Assembly (NCBI GenBank): GCA_963771025.1
Contig: CAVYRL010000004.1
Location: 124,001-188,000 of the forward strand
From: Miltoncostaea sp963771025
GTDB taxonomy: Bacteria; Actinomycetota; Thermoleophilia; Miltoncostaeales; Miltoncostaeaceae
Reading direction: 5' to 3'
DNA: 64,000 bases
The first letter of the stretch is position 1, and the number at the start of each line of letters is the position of its first letter. This document shows positions 34,528 through 42,927 of this stretch, in pieces. The position numbers and the translations under genes are program-made. Under the pieces are notes generated by a model. That model was not told where the DNA came from. It made no database searches and saw only the letters and a list, made by a program, of their open reading frames with translations.

Positions 34528-35877
34528 ATGCGGGCCGTGGCGGACTCCCTGTACGACGACCTCGTCACCGAAGCTTTCTTCTACGGCTTCCCGCTCGTGT
34601 TCAACCTCGAGCAGGTGGAGCGCTTCCTCACCACCGGCATCGGGGCCCTGCCGCCGGCGCCGCTCAACGTCTTCGTCCATGCGACCGCGCTCGCGGGTCC
34701 CGCCGACACGTTCGTCTCGATCAACAACGACACCGTCTACTCGATCGCCCAGCTGGACGTGAGCGGCGGACCGGTGCGCCTGGACGTGCCCGACGCCGAC
34801 GGCCGCTACTACGTGCTCCAGTTCGTTGACGCCTGGACCAACAACTTCGCCTACGTCGGCCACCGCGCCACGGGCACCGACGCCGGCACCTTCCTGCTCG
34901 TGCCGCGCGGCTGGCAGGGCGCCGTCCCCGACGGGGCGACCGTGATCCACCTGCCCACGTCGATCGCGTCGATCGTCGGGCGCTGGGCCGTGGACGGCGA
35001 TGACGACCTGCCGGCGGTCGCGGCGCTCCAGTCGGGCCTCGCCCTGACCCCTGCCGGCGGACCCGGCGACGGCCTTCCCGTGGCCGATCCCGGCGTGGCC
35101 GACGACATCGCCTTCTTCGAGCGGCTGCGCGTCGCCGTCACGGCCTTCCCGCCCGCTGCCCGTGACGTGCCGCTGCAGGAGCGCTTCCGGGCCATCGGCC
35201 TGCTCGAGCCCACGTCCCCCTACGTCGATCCCGACCCCGAGCTGGCGGAGGCGTTGCGCGCCGGCCTCACCGCGAACCGCGAGCGCATGGAGGCAGCGCT
35301 CCAGCAGGACGGGAGCCCGGCCGTCAACGGCTGGAAGCTCCCGTACCACCTGTTCGACTACAACCTCGACTTCTTCGAGGTCGGCGCGCTCGACGATCCG
35401 GCGTGGAAGCTCACGGACCCCAAGATTCGCTACATCCAGCGCGCCCTGGCGGCGCGGGCCGGGCTGTGGGGCAACCATGGCTACGAGGCCGCCTACGCCA
35501 TGACCTACGCCGACGGCGACGGTGCCCCGCTGAGCGGGGAGCACCGATACGAGATCCGCTTCGCGACGCCTCCTCCGGTGGACGCCTTCTGGTCGATCAC
35601 CATGTACGACCTGCCGGACTTCCACCTCGTGGACAACGCCATCGACCGCTACTCGGTGGGCGACCGCACGCCGGGGCTGGTGTACGCCGACGACGGCTCG
35701 CTGACGCTCGCCATCCAGCGCGACGCCCCCTCCGATCCCACCGCCCGGGCCAACTGGCTGCCCACGCCCGAGGGCCACTTCCGGCCGATCCTGCGGCTCT
35801 ACGAGCCCCGAGCCGCCGTCTTCGACGGCAGCTACACCCTGCCGCCGATCACCCGGGTGGACGCGCGGCCGGGCTGA
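34528..35877 (+). CDS. DUF1254/DUF1214 domain protein
   Basis: A 449-residue protein with an N-terminal DUF1254 domain (about 10-150, VSINNDTVYSIAQLD, YYVLQFVDAWTNN) and a C-terminal DUF1214 domain (about 310-430, YEIRFATPPPVDAFWSIT, LTLAIQRDAP). Such proteins often have a signal peptide; this one does not, so it is probably cytosolic. Function of the family is unknown. Starts ATG 34528 or GTG 34537. It is a single gene, divergent from pgsA and convergent with the chloride channel. Confidence 0.88.
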   Translation: MRAVADSLYDDLVTEAFFYGFPLVFNLEQVERFLTTGIGALPPAPLNVFVHATALAGPADTFVSINNDTVYSIAQLDVSGGPVRLDVPDADGRYYVLQFVDAWTNNFAYVGHRATGTDAGTFLLVPRGWQGAVPDGATVIHLPTSIASIVGRWAVDGDDDLPAVAALQSGLALTPAGGPGDGLPVADPGVADDIAFFERLRVAVTAFPPAARDVPLQERFRAIGLLEPTSPYVDPDPELAEALRAGLTANRERMEAALQQDGSPAVNGWKLPYHLFDYNLDFFEVGALDDPAWKLTDPKIRYIQRALAARAGLWGNHGYEAAYAMTYADGDGAPLSGEHRYEIRFATPPPVDAFWSITMYDLPDFHLVDNAIDRYSVGDRTPGLVYADDGSLTLAIQRDAPSDPTARANWLPTPEGHFRPILRLYEPRAAVFDGSYTLPPITRVDARPG

Positions 35878-35899
35878 CGGGCCTCCCCGCCCCGGCCCA

Positions 35900-37654
35900 T
35901 CACGTGTCGCGCCGCGGGTTCGGCGCCGGCTCCAGCCTCGCCGCGTAGGCGCGCACCACCGCCCGGTGGTCGAGCCAGCCGATCAGCCGCTCGCCGGCTG
36001 CGTCGAGCACCGGAATCCCTCCGTCGGCTCCCGCGAGATGGCGCGTGGCGTGCCCCAGATCGTCGTCGGCCCGCAGGGCCTCGGTCTCGCGCACCAGATC
36101 GCCGGCGCGCGCCCCGGCGCCGTCGCCGTTCGCCAGGGCCCGCTCCGCCTGCATACCGCCCACGATCCCCAGATAGCGCCCCGACCGATCCACGACGGGG
36201 ATGGAGTCGAGGCCGTCCCGGGCGAGGCGCTGGACCAGCGCCCGGGCCGAGGCGTCGGCGGGCTCCGGACGCGGGCACGCCGACATGGCGTCCGCCACCG
36301 TGAGCCCGGCGACGGGCGCCTCGGCGGCGTCGATGTCGATGCCGCGACGGCGCAGCTTGAGGGTGTAGATGGTGTCGTCGCTCACCAGGCGCGCGAGCCC
36401 GTAGGCCACCACCACGGCGGCCATCAGCGGCAGCACGAGCGCGTACTCGCCGGTGAGCTCGATGATCACCATGATCGCCGTGATCGGCGCGCCCGCGGCC
36501 GCGGCGAACACGGCCGCCATCCCCACCAGCCCGTAGGCTCCGGCCGGGCCGGCGATGCCCGGAAGGAGCGCGTGGGCGCCGTCGCCGTAGGCGGTGCCGA
36601 CCATCGCGCCCATGAACAGGGAGGGCGCGAAGATCCCGCCCGATCCGCCGATGGCGATCGTCAGGCTCGTCGCGATGACCTTGCCCGCGAGCAGCGCCAG
36701 CAGGAACGCGACGGCGTACTCCCCCGCGATCCCCTGCTCGAGCACCCCGTAGCCCACCCCGTAGAGCTCCGGCATCACGAACAGCAGGGCCCCCAGCGCG
36801 AGGCCGCCGACCGCCGGCCGCAGCCATTCGGGCCCCGGCCAGATGCGGTCGGCCAGATCCTCCATGGCGTAGAGGATCCGGGTGAACGACAGGCCGACCG
36901 CCACCCCGGCCAGGCCGAGGCCCGCGAAGAGCGCGTACTGCCACGGCGAGGTCACATGGAACGCCGGCAGGCTGAGGAACGCCGCCTGACCGAACGCCAT
37001 GCGCGAGATCGCGTTCGCGGTGATCGAGCTCACCACGACGATGCCGAACGAGGCGGCGGCCCAGTCCCGCAGAATCACCTCGAGCGCGAAGAAGACGCCG
37101 GCGATGGGCGCGTTGAAGGTCGCCGATATGCCGCCCGCGGCTCCGCAGGCGACCAGCAGCCGCATCTTCGACTCGGGGACGCGCGCGAACTGCCCGGCGG
37201 CCGAACCCAGCGCGGAGCCGATCTGCACGATCGGCCCCTCTCGCCCGACCGATCCGCCCGAGCCGATGCAGAGCCCGGAGGCGAGCGACTTCACGATCGC
37301 GACCCGCGGCCGGATGCGCCCGCCGCCCCGGGCGACCGCGAGCATCACCTCCGGAACCCCGTGCCCACGCGCCTCCGGCGCGAAGCGGCTCACGAGCGGT
37401 CCGTAGATCAGGCCGCCCGCCACGGGCACGATGAGCAGGAACCAGGGGCCGATGCCCAGGAGCGCGTTGCCCTGGCGACCGCCGGCGCCGTAATCCTCGG
37501 ACCCGGTGAACAGGTACGTGAGGCCGAGGATCAGATCGCGGAACGCGATCGCCCCGAGCCCGGCCCCGACGCCGACCGCGAGGGCCATGGCGACGAGGCC
37601 CTCGGGCCGTCGGGTGAAGCGGTCGAGCCGCCCCAGCGCGCGCCTCATGTCCAT
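35900..37654 (-). CDS. ClC-family chloride channel/antiporter with CBS pair
   Basis: A 584-residue ClC protein. Selectivity-filter motifs are GSGGSVGREGP (gating Glu in GREGP, suggesting an H+/Cl- antiporter type) and GSGGIFAPSLF. About ten to twelve hydrophobic segments fill residues 20-440. Two CBS modules follow (about 455-510 and 525-580) that could bind nucleotides. The gene overlaps the MarR stop: ATG 37654 or ATG 37648 can be used; the latter forms ATGA. The co-transcribed MarR probably controls it. Confidence 0.92.
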   Translation of the reverse strand: MDMRRALGRLDRFTRRPEGLVAMALAVGVGAGLGAIAFRDLILGLTYLFTGSEDYGAGGRQGNALLGIGPWFLLIVPVAGGLIYGPLVSRFAPEARGHGVPEVMLAVARGGGRIRPRVAIVKSLASGLCIGSGGSVGREGPIVQIGSALGSAAGQFARVPESKMRLLVACGAAGGISATFNAPIAGVFFALEVILRDWAAASFGIVVVSSITANAISRMAFGQAAFLSLPAFHVTSPWQYALFAGLGLAGVAVGLSFTRILYAMEDLADRIWPGPEWLRPAVGGLALGALLFVMPELYGVGYGVLEQGIAGEYAVAFLLALLAGKVIATSLTIAIGGSGGIFAPSLFMGAMVGTAYGDGAHALLPGIAGPAGAYGLVGMAAVFAAAAGAPITAIMVIIELTGEYALVLPLMAAVVVAYGLARLVSDDTIYTLKLRRRGIDIDAAEAPVAGLTVADAMSACPRPEPADASARALVQRLARDGLDSIPVVDRSGRYLGIVGGMQAERALANGDGAGARAGDLVRETEALRADDDLGHATRHLAGADGGIPVLDAAGERLIGWLDHRAVVRAYAARLEPAPNPRRDT

Positions 37655-38133
37655 CCGAGCGCCCAGTCCGGATCGGGGATCTCGCCGCCGGCCTCCGCGA
37701 GGGTGCGCAGCGAGTCGACGAGGCCCACGCGGGCGTCGCCGGGCACCGCCGCCAGCAGGCGGGCGATCTCGTCGCGCCGCCGCCGCGTGACCTCGTCCAC
37801 GAGCGTGCGCCCCTCGTCGCTGAGGCTCACCCTGACCTCGCGCCGCTGGCCGGCCGGCCGGCGGCGGCGGATCAGGCCCTTGGCGTGCAGCCGGTCGCAC
37901 ACCCGGGTCGCGCTCGACGGGTTCACGTCCAGCGCGTGCGCGAGGTCGGCGATCCGCTGAGGCCCGCGCGAGGCCACGAGTACGAGCACGCGGTACTGCG
38001 GCAGGCTCACATCGTCTCGCTCGGCCGCCTGCAGGGAGCGCGCCGCCACCGCGACGAGCACCCGGCTGGCGGTGAGCACCGCGTCAACCACCTCGTCCGC
38101 GGAGACGGGATCCTCTCTCGCAGACGCATGCAC
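37645..38133 (-). CDS. MarR-family regulator, upstream of ClC gene
   Basis: A 162-residue winged-helix protein. Recognition helix region RIADLAHALDVNPSSATRV, wing LIRRRRPAGQRREVRVSL, then the C-terminal helix. The start ATG 38133 lies right next to a 13-bp palindrome (38136-38148), so it likely represses itself and the ClC gene it overlaps. A single Cys is in the recognition region (VCDRL). Ligand unknown. Confidence 0.88.
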   Translation of the reverse strand: MHASAREDPVSADEVVDAVLTASRVLVAVAARSLQAAERDDVSLPQYRVLVLVASRGPQRIADLAHALDVNPSSATRVCDRLHAKGLIRRRRPAGQRREVRVSLSDEGRTLVDEVTRRRRDEIARLLAAVPGDARVGLVDSLRTLAEAGGEIPDPDWALGWT

Positions 38134-38135
38134 CG

Positions 38136-38148
38136 TGCAACTATTGCA
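38136..38148. promoter_or_regulatory. MarR-type operator palindrome
   Basis: TGCAA-CTA-TTGCA, a perfect inverted repeat 3 bases upstream of the marR start. Around it a second pair CAACT (38138-38142) / AGTTG (38155-38159) is seen. Position and TTGCAA-like halves fit MarR boxes. Binding here would block both transcription and ribosome loading. Confidence 0.55.
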
Positions 38149-38181
38149 TGACGCAGTTGGGGAGTCAACCCCTCCCCGCCG

Positions 38182-38625
38182 TCACCAGACCCGGTAGGGC
38201 AGGAACTTCCCGTCCAGGGTCACGACGACCCGGTCGCCCGCGGGATCGGCCCGTCGCTCGACGTGCATCTCGAAGTCGATCGCGCTCATGATCCCGTCGC
38301 CGAATTCCTCGTGGATCAGCTCCTTGAGCGTCGTGCCGTACACCTGGGTGATCTCGTGGAAGCGGTAGATGAGGGGATCGACCGGCACCGCCCCGTCGAG
38401 GGAGCCCTTGAGCGGTGGCCGCTGAAGGGCCGCCGCCACCTCGTCGCCGAGGCCGAGCGCCTCGGTTGCGCGCGTCGCCTCCTCCGCCGACATGGCCCCC
38501 TGCCCCAGCAGCGTCGCGGTGGTCCACTCGGGGCTGCGCCCCACCGTCTCGGCCAGCGAGCGCCAGGTGACCCCCCTCGCCTCGCGCGCCGCTCGGATCG
38601 CCTGCGTGGCCTCGTCGCGTGTCAT
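38182..38625 (-). CDS. cynS: cyanate hydratase (cyanase)
   Basis: A 147-residue cyanase, which breaks cyanate with bicarbonate to ammonia and CO2. The N-terminal helix-turn-helix-like part (SLAETVGRSPEWTTAT) and the C-terminal catalytic part are typical; the active-site Arg, Glu and Ser are in YRFHEI and IMSAIDF. ATG 38625 has GAGGAGG upstream. Complete at normal length. Single gene between MarR and the tRNA region. Confidence 0.95.
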   Translation of the reverse strand: MTRDEATQAIRAAREARGVTWRSLAETVGRSPEWTTATLLGQGAMSAEEATRATEALGLGDEVAAALQRPPLKGSLDGAVPVDPLIYRFHEITQVYGTTLKELIHEEFGDGIMSAIDFEMHVERRADPAGDRVVVTLDGKFLPYRVW

Positions 38626-38702
38626 GTCGCCTCCTCGGTATCGGATCATGCGGGCACCCCCGGCGATCCTCCCCCCGCCACGGGCGCAGGCCAAGCCCCG
38701 GC

Positions 38703-38792
38703 GCCGCGCGGGCTCGCGGCCCGCCAGCGCGTCGATGCCGCGCGCTGATGAACCGCCCGTCGGTGCTTCTGGCCGACGAGCCGACCGGCGGG
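38703..38792 (+). pseudogene. scrap of an ABC transporter ATPase (Walker B region)
   Basis: A short stretch reads RALMNRPSVLLADEPTGG (38739-38792), an almost perfect copy of the Walker B region of LolD/MacB-type ATPases. In the neighbouring frame just upstream, LAARQRVDA recalls the signature helix, so a frame break lies between. Nothing else of the gene remains. It sits next to two tRNA genes. Confidence 0.5.
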
Positions 38793-38831
38793 TGCTCTCC
38801 GACGTCACCTCCTGCGGCGCGCCTGAACGAC

Positions 38832-38858
38832 GAAACCCCGCTCGATCAGCGGGGTTTC
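38832..38858 (-). terminator. terminator of the tRNA unit
   Basis: Perfect 11-bp stem GAAACCCCGCT / AGCGGGGTTTC with a 5-base loop, directly after the tRNA-Asp gene on the minus strand and ending in TTTC. It is the likely intrinsic terminator of the Val-Asp tRNA transcript. Confidence 0.7.
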
Positions 38859-38864
38859 AGGAAG

Positions 38865-38939
38865 CGGGAGTGACGGGACTCGAACCCGCGGCCTTCGGAT
38901 TGACAGTCCGATGCTCTAACCAATCTGAGCTACACCCCC
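38865..38939 (-). tRNA. tRNA-Asp (GTC)
   Basis: 75 bases on the minus strand. Acceptor arm GGGGGTG pairs with CACTCCC (one G-U), D arm TAGCTCAG, anticodon loop CTGTCAA with anticodon GTC (38902-38904), T arm GGGTTCGAGTCCC. Discriminator base G; the CCA end is not encoded. Lies 25 bases after tRNA-Val. Confidence 0.95.
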
Positions 38940-38964
38940 ACGCACCACGGGGTCGAGACGGAAG

Positions 38965-39036
38965 TGGGCGGTGACGGATTTGAACCGCCGGCCACCTGCG
39001 TGTAAAGCAGGTGCTCTACCGCTGAGCTAACCGCCC
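38965..39036 (-). tRNA. tRNA-Val (TAC)
   Basis: 72 bases on the minus strand. Acceptor GGGCGGT pairs with ACCGCCC; anticodon loop TTTACAC with anticodon TAC (39002-39004); T loop GGTTCAAATCC. Discriminator A, CCA not encoded. First gene of a Val-Asp tRNA unit. A -10-like TATCCT lies at 39059-39064 (minus strand), 23 bases upstream. Confidence 0.95.
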
Positions 39037-39087
39037 GCACCGCGCATGGCGACGGCGAAGGATAACAGCCGACCCGTCCCGGTGAGG

Positions 39088-39850
39088 CTACTCGCTGTCG
39101 AGCGCGGCCAGCGCATCGACCAGCGCGAGGTTGTGATCGAGCGCCTCCCCCTGGAAGCGCGGGCTGAACGTCCGGAAATCCCCGGCGCCAGGGTGCGATC
39201 CTTCGACCAGTTGCCGCTGATCAGGCCGCGCGACAGCACCCCGTAGGCGGTGATGCCGATCCCGAGCTCCCGGCATGCCGGCAGGATCGCGCCTTCGATG
39301 CCTCGCGACACCAGCGAGTATTCGATCTGAAGGTCCGAGATCGGGTGCACCGCTGCGGCGCGGCGGATGGTCTCGACGCCGGCCTCGGAGAGGCCGATGT
39401 GCCGTACGTATCCGGCCTGCACCAGTTCGGCGATCGCGCCGACGGTCTCCTCGATCGGAACGCCGGGATCCACCCGCGTGAGCCGGTAGATGTCGATGTG
39501 ATCGGTGCCGAGGCGGCGCAGGGAGTAGGCCGCGAAGTTCTTGACGGCTGCCGGCCGGCCATCGGCGCCGGTCCACATGCCGTCCGGGTCGCGCAGCGCG
39601 CCGAACTTGACGCTGATGCGCACCCGGTCGCGCCCGGCCTCTCCGAGCGCCTCCCGGATCAGCATCTCGTTGTCGCCCATGCCGTAGAAGTCACCGGTGT
39701 CGAGCAGGTCGATGCCGGCGTCGAGCGCCGCGTGGATCGTGGCGATGCTCTCGCCGCGATCGGCGGGGCCGTACAGGTCCGACATGCCCATGCCCCGAGG
39801 CCGAGCGCTGAGACCAGGGGGCCGTCCGTGCCGAGCCGTCGTGTGATCAT
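39088..39850 (-). pseudogene. aldo/keto reductase, two frame breaks and missing C-terminus
   Basis: Three frames join to give an aldo/keto reductase. MITRRLGTDGPLVSALGLG starts at 39850; after a break near 39792-39796 the next frame continues MGMSDLYGPADRGESI with the catalytic Asp/Tyr (DTGDFYGMGDNE); a second break near 39178-39183 leads to GDFRTFSPRFQGE and a stop at 39088. Both breaks are single-base losses in runs of four G. The last 70 or so residues of the barrel are missing, cut off 50 bases before tRNA-Val. The truncation means this is a true remnant, even if the two breaks were sequencing errors. Confidence 0.75.
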
Positions 39851-39957
39851 CGTCGCTCCGTCGTCGGGGGGTGCCCTTGTGATGATGGTCGCCTCTGGCC
39901 TGGGCCGGAAACACCGATCGAGAGTGGAGTGACCACCGATGGTTGTGGACGAACCCG

Positions 39958-40533
39958 GTGCCTGAGCTCCGCCACCTGAGGGTCTTCGTCGCCGTGGCGC
40001 AGACGCGCAACTTCACGCGCGCCGCGGAGCGTCTGCACCTGGCCCAGCAGGCCGTGTCCAAGTCGGTGTCCCAGCTGGAGCGCGAGCTTGGGGTGAGTCT
40101 GATCGAGCGGACCACGCGCGAGGTGCGGCTCACCGACGCCGGGCGCGACCTCGCCGAGGACGCCGCCGGCGTGATCGCGGCGGCCGATGTGGCGTTCGCC
40201 CGCGCGACGGCCGCCGGCGAGGGGGTGGCGGGGTCGATCGCGGTGGGCGTCACCCCGCCGGTGGGCCCCTGGGTCGTCGGCCTGGTGGTGCGCCGCCTGC
40301 GCCGGGCGGCGCCCGGCCTCTCGGTCGCGATCCGCGACCTGCGTCCCGGCGAGGCGCGCGCCGCCCTGGATCAGAGGCGCGTCGACCTCGCGCTGCTCGA
40401 TGCGGTCGCGATCGTCGCGACCGGCGCCGTCACCGACGCCGAACTGACCACGGTCGCCCTGCGGGGCGACATCACCCTCCCCCTGCTCGCGGTGCGCCCA
40501 CCGGGGCGGCCCGCGCCGCCCGCCCGCGCGTGA
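39958..40533 (+). CDS. LysR-family regulator, shortened
   Basis: A 191-residue LysR-type protein. The N-terminal winged helix is intact (LRVFVAVAQTRNFTRAAERL, AVSKSVSQLERELGV). The ligand-binding part starts normally (SIAVGVTPPVGPW) but is only about 100 residues. It passes from the first subdomain (RRVDLALLDAV) to what looks like a family C-terminus (TLPLLAVRPPG), as if the middle 100 residues were lost in frame. GTG 39958 is chosen because it begins the wHTH. It is divergent from the decayed aldo/keto reductase, its likely former target. Probably non-functional as a ligand sensor. Confidence 0.75.
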   Translation: MPELRHLRVFVAVAQTRNFTRAAERLHLAQQAVSKSVSQLERELGVSLIERTTREVRLTDAGRDLAEDAAGVIAAADVAFARATAAGEGVAGSIAVGVTPPVGPWVVGLVVRRLRRAAPGLSVAIRDLRPGEARAALDQRRVDLALLDAVAIVATGAVTDAELTTVALRGDITLPLLAVRPPGRPAPPARA

Positions 40534-40590
40534 CGGCTCCCGCGCGCGATTGACGTTCCGCGGCGGGGCGCGGGCGTATGCTCGCGCCCG

Positions 40591-41367
40591 ATGGCCCGCG
40601 AGATCCATTCCTGGCTGATGGACATGGACGGAGTGCTCGTCCACGAGGAGGACGCCATCCCCGGCGCCGACCGGTTTCTCGCGCGCCTGCGGGAGCGGGG
40701 CATCCCGTTCCTGCTGCTGACCAACAACTCGATCTACACGCAGCGCGACCTCGCGGCGCGGCTGCGCCTGAGCGGCATCGAGGTGCCCGAGACCTCCATC
40801 TGGACGTCGGCCCTCGCGACCGCCGGCTTCCTCCAGGACCAGCGCCCCGGGGGCACCGCGTTCGTCGTCGGTGAGGCCGGGCTCACGACCGCGCTCCACG
40901 ACGTCGGCTACACGCTCACCGAGCGCGATCCCGACTACGTGGTGCTGGGCGAGACCCGCAGCTGGAGCCTGGAGCGCCTCACCCGGGCGATCCGGCTCGT
41001 CGCGCGCGGCGCGCGGTTCATCGCGACGAACCCCGATCCCATCGGCGCGAGCCCCGACGGCCCCGTTCCCGCGACCGGGTCGGTCGCCGCGCTGATCAGC
41101 CGCGCGACGGGCATCGAGCCCTACTACGTGGGCAAGCCGAACCCGTTGATGATGCGCTCGGCCCTCAATCAGATCGACGCCCACTCCGAGACCACGGTGA
41201 TGATCGGCGACCGCATGGACACCGACGTCGTCGCGGGTCTCGAGGCGGGCCTCGAGACGATCCTGGTGCTGACGGGCGTCACCGCGCGCGAGCAGATCGA
41301 TCGCTTCCCCTACCGCCCGTCCCGGGTGGTCGAGTCGGTCGCGGACCTCCTCCCGGAGCTCGACTGA
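40591..41367 (+). CDS. HAD-superfamily IIA hydrolase (NagD-like)
   Basis: A 258-residue phosphatase. HAD motif I is MDMDGVLVHE (nucleophile Asp), motif II LLTNNSIYT, motif III Lys in VGKPNPLM, motif IV MIGDRMDTDV. Cap domain of class IIA lies between motifs II and III. These enzymes dephosphorylate small sugar or nucleotide phosphates (NagD: UMP; others p-nitrophenyl phosphate or 2-phosphoglycolate). ATG 40591 follows directly after a GC-rich leader; a single gene. Confidence 0.92.
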   Translation: MAREIHSWLMDMDGVLVHEEDAIPGADRFLARLRERGIPFLLLTNNSIYTQRDLAARLRLSGIEVPETSIWTSALATAGFLQDQRPGGTAFVVGEAGLTTALHDVGYTLTERDPDYVVLGETRSWSLERLTRAIRLVARGARFIATNPDPIGASPDGPVPATGSVAALISRATGIEPYYVGKPNPLMMRSALNQIDAHSETTVMIGDRMDTDVVAGLEAGLETILVLTGVTAREQIDRFPYRPSRVVESVADLLPELD

Positions 41368-41481
41368 GCCTCAATGACGCCGGTGACGGGCGTCAAGAAA
41401 TGAAGGCCGGATGGGGGTCGTCCGTGGTCGCGGGTGGACTAGCGTCGTGGTGAGCACGGCGCGACACCCGAGGAGGCGGCG

Positions 41482-41982
41482 GTGCGAGCGACACGGCGAC
41501 GGATCCCCCCGGGGCCCGGCCAGGAATCGGTCTGGGACTACCCGCGGCCACCGCGCGTCGAGACGGATGCCCGGCGCGTGAGGGTGGTGCTGGGGGGCGA
41601 GACGATCGCGGACACGGTCCACGCCCTGCGGCTGCTCGAGACCAGTCACCCGCCGACGTTCTATCTGCCCCGCGCCGCCTTCGTCCCCGGCGCGCTCGTG
41701 CCCGCTTCCGGGTCGAGCCTCTGCGAGTGGAAGGGCCAGGCGGCCTACCTCGATCTGGTCGGCGGCGGCCGCGCCGCCGAGCGCGCGGCCTGGTTCTATC
41801 CGTCGCCGACGTCCGGCTTCGCCGTCCTCGCCGGTCACGTCGCTCTCTACCCGGGCGCGGTCGATGCCTGCCTGATCGACGACGAGCGGGTCCGCAGTCA
41901 GGAGGGCGACTTCTACGGCGGCTGGATCACGGACGAGGTCGTCGGACCCTTCAAGGGGGCGCCGGGCACCTGGGGGTGGTGA
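41482..41982 (+). CDS. DUF427 domain protein
   Basis: A 166-residue protein with the DUF427 fold: VRVVLGGETIADT, TFYLPRAAF, LCEWKGQAAYLDL and AWFYPSP blocks, ending in a Trp/Gly-rich tail. DUF427 proteins are common in Actinomycetota and have no firmly known function; a beta-tent fold nucleotide-linked role has been proposed for relatives. GTG 41482 is 7 bases after GAGGAGGCGGC. Single gene. Confidence 0.88.
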   Translation: MRATRRRIPPGPGQESVWDYPRPPRVETDARRVRVVLGGETIADTVHALRLLETSHPPTFYLPRAAFVPGALVPASGSSLCEWKGQAAYLDLVGGGRAAERAAWFYPSPTSGFAVLAGHVALYPGAVDACLIDDERVRSQEGDFYGGWITDEVVGPFKGAPGTWGW

Positions 41983-42105
41983 CGGGCCGCTCCGGCGCCC
42001 GCGAGGGCTGCGGATTCCCCGCAGGGGCGCCCGGAGACGCGCTGATCAGGGTGGTGTGCGGCCGGGTGCCGGTCGTGCCACCCACGTGAATGCACGAAGA
42101 AGGCG

Positions 42106-42128
42106 AAAAAGCCCCATCGTCATGGGGC
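42106..42128 (-). terminator. intrinsic terminator on the minus strand with no known transcript
   Basis: On the minus strand GCCCCAT-GACG-ATGGGGC (42111-42128) is followed at once by TTTTT (42106-42110), a textbook intrinsic terminator. No minus-strand gene lies upstream within 6 kb, so it may end a small RNA made from 42130-42262. Confidence 0.55.
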
Positions 42129-42200
42129 GCGTGCGGGAATGCCGCACGTCGCCGGGTCGCTCCCCGGATGCGGCTCGCGAAGCCCCTCCGCAAGGCTTTC
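42129..42200. ncRNA. structured intergenic element, possible small RNA or leader
   Basis: Stems that can form: GTGCGG (42131-42136) with CCGCAC (42142-42147); alternatively GCCGCA (42141-42146) with TGCGGC (42169-42174), enclosing CCGGG (42152-42156) with CCCGG (42163-42167); then AAGCC (42180-42184) with GGCTT (42194-42198). The first two share bases and exclude each other, as in switches. Read on the minus strand it would be a ~90-nt RNA ending at the terminator; read on the plus strand it is the leader of the cupredoxin gene. I recognise no known family. Confidence 0.35.
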
Positions 42201-42262
42201 AGCGTAGCCGCGCGACGCCTGGTTCGCGCGCCGGTCCCGCCCCCGTATGAGGAGCCTTCTCC

Positions 42263-42802
42263 ATGCGCCGTAACCTGAACCTCACGACCGCCATGGCGGC
42301 CCTCGCGGCCGTGGCGGCAGTCGCACTCGTCGCGGGCTGCGGCAGTTCCGGCAGCTCGCCCGCCGCCGCCGGGACCACCACCGAGGGGACCCCGGCCCAG
42401 AGCCCGACGAGTACCGTGGGCGACACGGAGAACGAGCCGACCACCTCCCCGGCCGCCACGACCCCCGGCTCGGCGACCGCCGTCGCGGTGACGATGGGCA
42501 AGCCCAACGAGTTCTCGCTGAGCGCGGCGCCCGCGAGCGTGTCGGCCGGCAAGGTGACGTTCGACGTGTCCAACAAGGGCACGATCCTCCACGAGATGGT
42601 CGTCGTGCCCGGCACCGCGGCCAGCCTGAAGCAGCCCGACGGCACGGCGAGCGAGGCGGGCTCCCCCGGCGAGGTCCCGGACGTCGAGCCCGGCGATAGC
42701 GGGAAGGTCACGATCTCCCTCCCGGCGGGGACCTACACGCTCCTCTGCAACCTGCCCGGCCACTTCGCCGGCGGGATGTACACGCAGTTCACTGTCAAGT
42801 AG
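42263..42802 (+). CDS. cupredoxin (plastocyanin-like) lipoprotein
   Basis: A 179-residue exported protein: signal peptide with lipobox LVAGC (Cys near 26), a Thr/Ser/Pro-rich spacer to about residue 75, then a small blue-copper domain. Copper ligands can be seen as His in ILHEMVV, Cys and His in LLCNLPGHF and Met in AGGMYTQ, the H-C-H-M set of type 1 copper. It likely carries electrons at the cell surface. ATG 42263 has GGAG about 12 bases upstream (ATGAGGAGCC). The CopC-CopD and SCO1/CtaG loci in the window are other copper genes. Confidence 0.9.
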   Translation: MRRNLNLTTAMAALAAVAAVALVAGCGSSGSSPAAAGTTTEGTPAQSPTSTVGDTENEPTTSPAATTPGSATAVAVTMGKPNEFSLSAAPASVSAGKVTFDVSNKGTILHEMVVVPGTAASLKQPDGTASEAGSPGEVPDVEPGDSGKVTISLPAGTYTLLCNLPGHFAGGMYTQFTVK

Positions 42803-42836
42803 CGCCCGGCACGCGCCGCCGGTGAACCTCCCGGCC

Positions 42837-42874
42837 CTCCTCCCCCCGACCGCCGTGCGGTCGGGGGGGAGGAG
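42837..42874 (+). terminator. strong hairpin after the cupredoxin gene
   Basis: CTCCTCCCCCCGACCG (42837-42852) pairs with CGGTCGGGGGGGAGGAG (42858-42874), a 16-bp stem with one bulged G and a 5-base loop. It starts 34 bases after the stop and lacks a U-run; likely a GC-type terminator. Confidence 0.5.
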
Positions 42875-42927
42875 CGGATGGTGGTCCGCGCCGCGGCGAC
42901 GAGGCGCGCGACGCCGAGGGGCGGGTG

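Noticed and set aside
42100..42215. Known riboswitch or 6C/SRP-type RNA
   Set aside because: None of the sequence signatures I know for those RNAs (for example C-rich twin loops or GGAAGCA-type core) can be seen.
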